Shown here: positions 25,182 to 32,079 of the stretch, one piece after another
How the letters are laid out: each line of letters opens with the position of its first letter
How positions within the stretch are numbered: the first letter of the stretch is position 1
Assembly: GCA_017860575.1 (NCBI GenBank)
Contig: JAGDMS010000013.1
Location: 1 to 32,079 of the forward strand
DNA length: 32,079 nucleotides
Direction of reading: 5' to 3'
From: Deltaproteobacteria bacterium
GTDB taxonomy: Bacteria; Desulfobacterota; Binatia; HRBIN30
Position numbers and translations under genes: made by a program
Notes under the pieces: generated by a model
Databases searched by the model: none
Seen by the model: the letters and a program-made list of their open reading frames with translations, nothing else
What the model was told of the DNA's origin: nothing

Positions 25182-26072
25182 CTAAAGGCCTGTTGCGTGG
25201 GCGAACCGCTCCATTGCCTTGCACTTGACGTCCAGGCACGTGTGGTCCTCTCCTTCCTTTACCCAGGGGGAGCGGCCCCAGGGCGACGGTGTCCATGGCA
25301 GCGCCATCACGTGGTGCGCGCCGGCGCTCTCCAACTCGGCTTTCACTGCCGGGGTGATGGCCTCCATGGGACTCAGGACGACGTCGAAGGGTTCGCCGGA
25401 CTTTCCCAGCTGCTTCCGCATGGCATAGAGGTTCCTGGTCGTTGCCAGCAACTGGGCGTTGGACATCGGCACGCCAAGCCAGCCGTCGTTGCGTGCCGCA
25501 CGACGCAGGGCTGCCTGGCTTGCACCCCCGACCCAAATCGGAATCCGCCGCCGCGGTGCCGGTGCCATGAGCGCGTGCTCGAATTTAAAGATCCGACCGT
25601 GATGCGTGACCTCCTTGCCGGTCCACAGCTGGTGCATCACCTCGAGCATTTCGTCCAGTCGCTTACCGCGCGTACGGAAGTCGATGCCGAGGAGATCGTA
25701 CTCTTCCTTTATCCAGCCGACGGCGACACCGCAGATGATGCGGTCGTTGGTCAGGACGGCGGCGGTGCCGACGGCCCGGGCGGCGGTGAACGGGTCCCGC
25801 AGTGCGGCAAGATAGATATTCGACGCCAGCCTGAGCCGCGACGTCGCGGTCCCCATGGCTGCCAGCGTGACCCACGGGTCGGGCCAGGGGGTATCGACTG
25901 GCCACCACATCTTGCCATCGGGTGTGTAAGGGTAGCGCCCCGCCACCTTGGTCGGCATCACGAGATGGTCGGGGACCGAGACGCCCTCGAATCCAACTTG
26001 CTCGGCAAACTTGGCGATCTCGACAAACTGCGCCACCTCCATAGTTGTGACCAGTGAAATCCAGTACTTCAT
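25182..26072 (-). CDS. LLM-class (luciferase-like) F420/FMN-dependent oxidoreductase
   Basis: FAEQVGFEGVSVPDHLVMP, RLRLASNIYLAALRDPFTAARAVGTAAVLTNDRIICGVAVGWIKEEYDLLGIDFRTRGKRLDEMLEVMHQLWTG, PIWVGGASQAALRRAAR. Confidence 0.92.
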   Translation of the reverse strand: MKYWISLVTTMEVAQFVEIAKFAEQVGFEGVSVPDHLVMPTKVAGRYPYTPDGKMWWPVDTPWPDPWVTLAAMGTATSRLRLASNIYLAALRDPFTAARAVGTAAVLTNDRIICGVAVGWIKEEYDLLGIDFRTRGKRLDEMLEVMHQLWTGKEVTHHGRIFKFEHALMAPAPRRRIPIWVGGASQAALRRAARNDGWLGVPMSNAQLLATTRNLYAMRKQLGKSGEPFDVVLSPMEAITPAVKAELESAGAHHVMALPWTPSPWGRSPWVKEGEDHTCLDVKCKAMERFAHATGL

Positions 26073-26130
26073 CAATTCCTCCAGCGGCTGTTCGTCTCTG
26101 ACGGCAGTGCGGAACGACGTTGGGGTAGCG

Positions 26131-27144
26131 CTACGCCGGGAAATTCACCATCACCTTCGCCGCCGCTTCCGGCTGTCGCGCAATGGCAAGCGCATCCGCA
26201 AAGTTGGCGAAGCCAAACTGGTGGGTAATCATTGGGGTGACATCGACGCGTCCGGAGGTCAGCATTGCAATCACGTCCGGGAATTCGGCGCCAAGAGCCA
26301 TGGAGCCCTTGAGCGTGAGTTCCTTGGCCATGACGAGCAGGAACGGCAGCGACACGTCCTGCTTGTAAATCGCGAGGACCACAATGCGCGCACCCAACCT
26401 GCAGTTGACGAAGATCTCGCGCATCACCGAGCCCACACCGGAGGTTTCGATGTAGACGTCGCTCGCGACGGCGGGCATGCCATGGACCAGATCGGCGCCG
26501 TGGTGGTGCCGGATCACCTCCCACGGATCTTCGGTGGCGGCATTACAGACGGCGCGCGCGCCCAACTGCTTGGCGAGCGCCAGGCGGGTAGCGGAGAGGT
26601 CGACGGCGATGATGTCCGTCACACCCCGATAGCGTAGGCAGACGATGCTGGCCAGGCCAATCGGGCCCGCGCCGATGACGACGACCTTGTCGTGCGGTCG
26701 TGCGTCGGCCTTGTTGACCGCGTGCATGCCTACGCCGAGCGGTTCCACCAGCGCTCCCTGCTGCACCGTCAGGCCCTCGGGCAGCGGGTAGAGGCAGGTG
26801 TCATCGGTGGCATTCCGCACCAGCACATAGGGGGCTAATCCGCCGCCGGGTCCGCCCCCACCGATCCGATTCTGCGCGCCTTCGGGTCTGACGACGACCC
26901 GCTGGCCGACAGCCACGCCCTTCACCGCTTCTCCGGCGGCTTCGACGATCCCCGAGAACTCGTGGCCGAGGGCCATCGGGCCACCACCGGGCAGGGGCAA
27001 TCCACCCATGGCGATGTAATGCAAGTCACTCCCGCAGATGCCACAGGCCGCGACCTTGACCAGGACATCCTTCGCGCCTGGTTCGGGCTTCGGGATCTCG
27101 ACGATGCGGACATCGTTGGGCCCGTGGACGGTCACCTGTTGCAT
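26131..27144 (-). CDS. Zinc-type MDR alcohol dehydrogenase (threonine/sorbitol dehydrogenase-like)
   Basis: VLVKVAACGICGSDLHYIAMGG, MALGHEFSGIVEAAGEAV, VEPLGVGMHAVNKADARPHDKVVVIGAGPIGLASIVCLRYRG. AGGAGG 6 nt upstream of ATG 27144. Confidence 0.92.
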   Translation of the reverse strand: MQQVTVHGPNDVRIVEIPKPEPGAKDVLVKVAACGICGSDLHYIAMGGLPLPGGGPMALGHEFSGIVEAAGEAVKGVAVGQRVVVRPEGAQNRIGGGGPGGGLAPYVLVRNATDDTCLYPLPEGLTVQQGALVEPLGVGMHAVNKADARPHDKVVVIGAGPIGLASIVCLRYRGVTDIIAVDLSATRLALAKQLGARAVCNAATEDPWEVIRHHHGADLVHGMPAVASDVYIETSGVGSVMREIFVNCRLGARIVVLAIYKQDVSLPFLLVMAKELTLKGSMALGAEFPDVIAMLTSGRVDVTPMITHQFGFANFADALAIARQPEAAAKVMVNFPA

Positions 27145-27167
27145 GGGCATCCTCCTTTCGCTCGGGG

Positions 27168-27932
27168 TTATGCGATCGACATGCCGCCGTCGACGCATAG
27201 CGTCTGACCGGTGACAAAGCGCGCCGCCGGACTGGCGAGAAAGAGGAAGACGGGGGCCACGTCGTCGGTCGTCCCCCAACGGCCGAGTGGCGTGCGTGCC
27301 AGCAACGCCTTCTCGTACTCCGGCATTTCCTTGACCGGCTTGGTCATTTCGGTCTCGATCTGGCCGGGAGCGACGGCGTTCACCCGGATGCCCTCGGCTG
27401 CCCAGGCCGTGGCCAAGTTCTTCGTCATCTGCACGATGCCCGCCTTGGCGGCGCCGTACCCAGGAACGATTGGTACGGCGAAGAACGCGGAGAGGCTCGC
27501 GTTGTTGAGAACGCTCGCGCCTCCCTCGAGGCGGCTCTGTCTGAGCAGCGGCTTACACGCCAGCGCCAGGCGAAATGGGGCAAACAGGTTGATCTGTACG
27601 GACTCCTCGAACACGTTCGGCGTCCACTCGGACCGTCTGTCTCCGCGGAGGCCCGGAAAGCTGGTCCCGGCGTTGTTTACCAGCACATCCAGCCGGTCCA
27701 GAGAACCCGCGAGGGCATCGATGGCCTTGCGGTCGCGAACGTCGAGGCAGCGGTAGGAGAATCCGGAAAGATCATGGGGATAATCGGTCGCGGCGGGCCG
27801 TGTGCCGGTGATGGTTACCGCCGCCCCTGCCGCCGCAAACGCCTGCGCAACGGCCAGGCCGATGCCGTTGGAGCCGCCGGTCACCAGGACACCGGTGTTG
27901 CAGAAATCGAAGGTAACTCGATGGCCGCTCAC
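27168..27932 (-). CDS. SDR family oxidoreductase
   Basis: GVLVTGGSNGIGLAVAQAFAAAGAAVTITG, LDVLVNNAGTSFPG, YGAAKAGIVQMTKNLATAWAAEGIRVNAVAPGQIETEMT, FVTGQTLCVDGG. GTG start at 27932 with GGAGGAAG SD. Confidence 0.92.
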   Translation of the reverse strand: MSGHRVTFDFCNTGVLVTGGSNGIGLAVAQAFAAAGAAVTITGTRPAATDYPHDLSGFSYRCLDVRDRKAIDALAGSLDRLDVLVNNAGTSFPGLRGDRRSEWTPNVFEESVQINLFAPFRLALACKPLLRQSRLEGGASVLNNASLSAFFAVPIVPGYGAAKAGIVQMTKNLATAWAAEGIRVNAVAPGQIETEMTKPVKEMPEYEKALLARTPLGRWGTTDDVAPVFLFLASPAARFVTGQTLCVDGGMSIA

Positions 27933-27942
27933 ACGCTTCCTC

Positions 27943-29244
27943 CTATTCAGGTTGCACGGGGAAGCGCTCGAAGTAGAAGCGAAAGCGCTTCCGCAATTCC
28001 CGGGGGTCGATGCCAAAATCCGCTTGCAGATCGTACACGATGCGGCCGAACTTCCCGCGCCGATTCTGCTCCATGAACGCGGCCAGCCGCTGCCGAGCGT
28101 CTGGTGTCATCGGCAGGTCGGCCCGTTCGTAGATGCGCTCGACCATGCGGACGTCGTCCGCCATGAACTCATGGAAGAGCACGTCGATGCTCTGTGCGGG
28201 CGGGACGCGATCGCGATCGCGCACGCAGGCGCGTAATAGGCGCTCGATGCGGTCGATCCAATAGTCGGCGATCGCGGCGAGATCGACGCGGTTGCAGCGC
28301 AGGCGGGCGCCGTAGGCCTCCATCGTGACCGTGGAAGCGATCACCGAGGCGGGATCCCGGTGCGTGAATGCGATGGTGGCGTCCGGGAAAGTCGTGAACA
28401 ATGGCCCGATCTGCTCGAGATGCTGGGGCGACTTCAGGACCCACCGGTCCGGTCCACGGAGCCATTGCAGGACCTGCAGCGCGCGCTTCAGATACTGATA
28501 ATGGGGTGTCTGGTCGTGGGCAAGATAATAGTCGCGCCAGCGCGGGACGTACGCAATCCACTCCCAGTTATAGTTGGAGAAATCGGGGGCCTGCAGCTCG
28601 AGCTCTTCGTGAATGTGCTCCGGGGGCATGTCGTGCATGTTGCGGAGCAGCGGCAGCAAGGCGTCGGAGCGCACATAATTGTGGCGGCAGCGCACGAAGC
28701 GTGGATCCAGTCCGTCGCGGCCGGGGCCGTCGCCGGGGATTGGAACCGGCTCCAAACTTTCCCAGTACGGCAGCGAGCGCAGCCGCGTGTCGGCGGAGAT
28801 GAGGTTGAGGAGGTGGGTGGTGCCCGAACGGGGCAAGCCGACGATGATGATCGGCTGCCTGATTTCCACGTCGAGAATTTGCGGGTGCCGTCGGATGAAG
28901 TCTTCGAGCCGCAGTCGGTTGGCGGCGAAACGCACACAGTCGCTGTACGCACCGATACGACCAACGGGTCCCAGGTAGGGATCCTCCTCCAGGCTTTGGA
29001 GCTGTACGCGCAACCGCTCGCGGAAGTCATCCGGTCCAAAATCCCTGAGGCCGGTGCGCTGTCGCGCCGCGGTGAGCACCGCCTCTTCGGTGAACTCCAC
29101 CCGCACGCGGCTGGCGGCGGCAATGGCCGCCTGCTGTTCCGGAGTGAGTACCGGCTGGCCCAGATCCGTTATGCGAATATCGCCCGGTCGATCGCGCATT
29201 GTCGTGCTGGGCTTTCCGTGCTGCGGAAGTGACTGCTCAGGCAT
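27943..29244 (-). CDS. PAPS-dependent sulfotransferase family protein
   Basis: PIIIVGLPRSGTTHLLNLISADTRLRSLPYWESLEPVP (5'-PSB loop), WVLKSPQHLEQIGPLFTTFPDATIAFTHRDPASVIAS (3'-PB region). Confidence 0.9.
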   Translation of the reverse strand: MPEQSLPQHGKPSTTMRDRPGDIRITDLGQPVLTPEQQAAIAAASRVRVEFTEEAVLTAARQRTGLRDFGPDDFRERLRVQLQSLEEDPYLGPVGRIGAYSDCVRFAANRLRLEDFIRRHPQILDVEIRQPIIIVGLPRSGTTHLLNLISADTRLRSLPYWESLEPVPIPGDGPGRDGLDPRFVRCRHNYVRSDALLPLLRNMHDMPPEHIHEELELQAPDFSNYNWEWIAYVPRWRDYYLAHDQTPHYQYLKRALQVLQWLRGPDRWVLKSPQHLEQIGPLFTTFPDATIAFTHRDPASVIASTVTMEAYGARLRCNRVDLAAIADYWIDRIERLLRACVRDRDRVPPAQSIDVLFHEFMADDVRMVERIYERADLPMTPDARQRLAAFMEQNRRGKFGRIVYDLQADFGIDPRELRKRFRFYFERFPVQPE

Positions 29245-29558
29245 TGCCAGTGACCACCAGAAGCGTGGTGGCGAACCCCTCGGAGAGGTAGACGAACCGG
29301 TGGATGCGTTCTGCCTGCGGCTGCGGTGCGGTCTTCAGGTCAACGCCACCAGAACGAGGCCGGTGGAGAGATGCGGGCATGCCGACTCCTTTTTCGTGCA
29401 GTGACAAATGCTACTATCCTAGCGAACTTTCTCGAGCAAGTGACCATTTGCAAAGCGACCACAGGCGTCGCGATACAGCAACTGGTGTGTTGGCGTCCCG
29501 GGGGCACTTCCCACGGGGCTGCCGCGCGCATAACCTGAGCAGGGGAGGAGGTACGATC

Positions 29559-30074
29559 ATGCGCAGATTCGTCGTGCTGGCCGTGTTGATATGCGCCGTC
29601 GCAACGGCACATGCCGGAGGCTTGCTCAGCGTCGGCGATGCCTTTCCACCCTGGAATTTGACCGATCACAACGGCCGGAAGGTGTCGTCGCACGACCTCA
29701 GCGGCAAGCGATATCTGCTGTGGTTCTACCCCAAAGCAATGACGCCGGGTTGTACGGCGGAGGGCGACGGCCTGCGCGACAGGTTTGCGGACCTGCAGAA
29801 GGTCGGCGTTGAGGTGCTGGGGGTGTCATTCGACCAGCCGGCAGACAATGCTCGGTTTGTGCAGGCGCAGGGATTCCCGTTTCGCCTGCTGTCGGACACC
29901 GATCGCACCCTGGCCATGGCGGTCGGCGCTGCCGATTCACCGCAGCAGCCGGTGGCGCGTCGGATCTCTTACCTCGTCGGCGCTGACGGCAAAGTGCTGC
30001 GCGTCTACGGTACGGTCGATCCGGCGACCCATGCCGCAGAGGTCGTGCGTGACGTGAACAACGCCGCCCCCTGA
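29559..30074 (+). CDS. Exported Bcp/AhpC-TSA peroxiredoxin
   Basis: MRRFVVLAVLICAVATAHAGG signal; VGDAFPPWNLTDHNGRKVSSHDLSGKRYLLWFYPKAMTPGCTAEGDGLRDRF with peroxidatic Cys (PGCT). Strong AGGGGAGGAGG SD. Confidence 0.9.
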   Translation: MRRFVVLAVLICAVATAHAGGLLSVGDAFPPWNLTDHNGRKVSSHDLSGKRYLLWFYPKAMTPGCTAEGDGLRDRFADLQKVGVEVLGVSFDQPADNARFVQAQGFPFRLLSDTDRTLAMAVGAADSPQQPVARRISYLVGADGKVLRVYGTVDPATHAAEVVRDVNNAAP

Positions 30075-30138
30075 CCGGCAGATCGCGAAACTGGCGGGTC
30101 CGCCGGCCCACGGAGGGGACGTGGCTCGCCTCGTTGGC

Positions 30139-30867
30139 TTACGCACTCAAGTGGGTGCGGAAGAACTTCAGCGTGCGCTGCCAGGCTTCCTGCGCAACAT
30201 CGGGCTTGTAGGCCTCGGGGCGCAGGTCGTTAAAGAAGGCGTGCCCGGCATTGGGGTAGATCTTCGTTTTGAACGTTTTCTCCGTCCGTCGCAGGATACT
30301 TTCCAGTTCCTTGATTTCCGCCCGCGGGATCACCGGATCCTGTTCGCCGTAGAGTCCGAGAAAGGGGCAACCCAGATCGGCGGCCAGGTCAAGCGGCCCA
30401 ACCGGTTTCTCCGCGACCCGCAGCGGGCCGTAAAAACTCACGCAAGCCGCAATTTCCGGTATGGCGCAGGCCGCCATGAACGCGTAGCGCCCGCCCATGC
30501 AGAAGCCCGTGATGCCGATCGAGCGGGCACGGACTTCGGGACGCGTACGCAGGAAGCGCACCGCGGCGTCAATGTCAGCCAGGACCCGCGAATCGTTCAG
30601 TTGCCGCATCCATTGAACGGCCGCGTCGGCGTCGGGAAGATGCGGCGTGCCCTCACGGCTGTAGAGATCGATGGCCAGTGCGAAGAAGCCTTCTTCCGCA
30701 AACCGCCGCGCGATGTCGCGGTAATGCTCCCCAAGGCCGAACACATCGTGAACGATGATGATCCCCGGCATCCGCTCATCACGCCGCACCGACGCGACAT
30801 ACCCCTTGATTTGCTGCTCTTTTCGGGTGAAAGCGACTTCTTCCGTCCGCAGGTGTCCGCTTGCCAT
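30139..30867 (-). CDS. Dienelactone hydrolase family protein
   Basis: MPGIIIVHDVFGLGEHYRDIARRFAEEGFFALAIDLY, SIGITGFCMGGRYAF, LYGEQDPVIPRAEI, YPNAGHAFFNDLRPEAY; Cys/Asp/His triad visible. Confidence 0.93.
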   Translation of the reverse strand: MASGHLRTEEVAFTRKEQQIKGYVASVRRDERMPGIIIVHDVFGLGEHYRDIARRFAEEGFFALAIDLYSREGTPHLPDADAAVQWMRQLNDSRVLADIDAAVRFLRTRPEVRARSIGITGFCMGGRYAFMAACAIPEIAACVSFYGPLRVAEKPVGPLDLAADLGCPFLGLYGEQDPVIPRAEIKELESILRRTEKTFKTKIYPNAGHAFFNDLRPEAYKPDVAQEAWQRTLKFFRTHLSA

Positions 30868-30987
30868 TGCTTGCCTATCTACGGCCTACCAGCATCGCGT
30901 ATGCAATCCGCGCCGCAGAGTCAACCACCCTGGCTGATGGCTAATGGTGGTGCCGTATGCTATCCGCCACCCGCCGGTCCCACGTTG

Positions 30988-32015
30988 TCAGTGTTTGCGG
31001 TAGCTGAATGGACCCATGGCAACGGTGGTGGGTGTTCCGGTGACCAATTCCGTTACCAGTTGCGCGGTAATCGGCGCCAGCAGGATTCCATTGCGGTGGT
31101 GGCCGGTTGCCAGCAGCACGCGGTCGGCTTGCGGTAGGAAGGTGATGATCGGGCGCCGGATGGTCGGGCACGGTCGCAGCCCGGCCCAACTTCTCAGCGG
31201 AGCGGTGCCGGCGATTCGCGGCACCATTGCGGCGGCGCTTGTCAGCAACGTCGCTAATCCCTCCGGGGTTACCCGCGCGTCGAAGCCGACAAATGCGGTG
31301 GTGCTTCCGATGAGCACCTCGCCGCTTCCCCGCGGGACCAGATAGCCGGTGTCGGCGGTTACCGTGTGGCGTAGTGTCCAACCACACGGCTGGATGGCCG
31401 TCATCTCGCCACGCGCCGGGCGCAAAGGGACTTTTATTCCCAGCGGTGCGAGCAGTTCTCCGGACCAGGCCCCGGCCGTAATGATGGCCAGCCCGGCCTC
31501 GAATGGTCCCGACTCGAGCTGCAGTTTCACGGTCCGTCCCGCGGCTGACAGCGCGCGTACGACGTGGTCGCTGCGGAAGGCCACGCCACGATTGCGTGCT
31601 GCGATGACCAGGGCCGCCACCATGCGCTCGTTATTGATGCTGCGGTCGTCGGGAAACAACGCCGCGGCCTGGAGGTATGGGCTGAGCGCGGGTTCCAGCG
31701 CCCGTGCCTCATCCGGGGTCAGTAGTTGACACGGCAAGCCTTGTGCATTGCGGTGTTGCACCAGGTCCTGTAGCTCCGCGGCCGCGGCCGGCGGCGCAGA
31801 TCCAACAGGACCCCCTGACGTGCGTGAGCGCTTGCTACCGCCAGCACCCCGGCGGCGGCATTGGAGGCTTCGCATCCGGGCCTTCCGCGTTCGAACACAA
31901 CGATGCGCAGCGATGTCGCCCGCGCCAGGGCAAAGGCAATCGCGCAACCGATGACACCCCCGCCGACGATTGCCACGTCCGCGTGCCGTCCATTCGTGTC
32001 GTGGTGATCAGTCAT
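30988..32015 (-). pseudogene. thiO: ThiO-like glycine oxidase / DAO-family FAD oxidoreductase, frameshifted with internal deletion
   Basis: N-part in frame of 32015: DVAIVGGGVIGCAIAFALARATSLRIVVFERGRPGCEASNAAAGVLAVASAHARQGVLLDL. C-part in another frame: AAELQDLVQHRNAQGLPCQLLTPDEARALEPALSP...YLVPRGSGEVLIGSTTAFVGFDARVTPEGL...WAGLRPCPTIRRPIITF...LLATGHHRNGILLAP. Confidence 0.8.
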
Positions 32016-32033
32016 TCACTCGGCGGCGATTTC

Positions 32034-32047
32034 TGGGAGCGCTCCCA
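32034..32047. promoter_or_regulatory. Perfect 14-bp palindrome resembling a LacI-family operator
   Basis: TGGGAGCGCTCCCA, fully self-complementary, 18 bp upstream of the ThiO-like ATG. Confidence 0.5.
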
Positions 32048-32079
32048 TACAAGGGCGTACCTCGTGCGGAGGGACGCCG

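Overview
The window is a GC-rich, gene-dense bacterial segment with no recognisable rRNA, tRNA, CRISPR array or intact transposase. Left to right it holds: a sensor histidine kinase truncated by the window edge (absent from the ORF track); quinolinate synthase NadA; a C-terminal amidase remnant; a small 4-TM protein resembling styrene-oxide isomerase or hydroxylaminobenzene mutase; a LinB/DhaA-like haloalkane dehalogenase next to a tandem-fused CaiB/BaiF CoA-transferase; a minus-strand ECF sigma module (EF-hand protein, sigma factor, anti-sigma, Spy/LTXXQ protein) with a strongly structured leader; a LolA-like / DUF1302-like beta-barrel / RND-MMPL export locus; a hotdog thioesterase behind a GGGGACAGTCCCC hairpin; an orphan cytoplasmic molybdopterin oxidoreductase; alpha-glucan phosphorylase; a PQQ-type sugar dehydrogenase with a C-terminal dockerin-like Ca-binding repeat pair; an SDR; a Met-rich DUF4412-like secreted protein; a five-gene minus-strand catabolic cluster (sulfotransferase, SDR, MDR dehydrogenase, LLM oxidoreductase, SnoaL-like); a secreted peroxiredoxin; a dienelactone hydrolase; and a frameshifted, internally deleted ThiO-like oxidase downstream of a perfect 14-bp LacI-type palindrome. 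The gene mix and the dockerin-like tail suggest an uncultured lineage such as Binatota/Desulfobacterota, which is inference only. The strongest leads are the structured ECF leader, the lipid-export-like trio, the sulfotransferase-led cluster, the dehalogenase locus and three gene relics. I saw no clear-cut new defence system.
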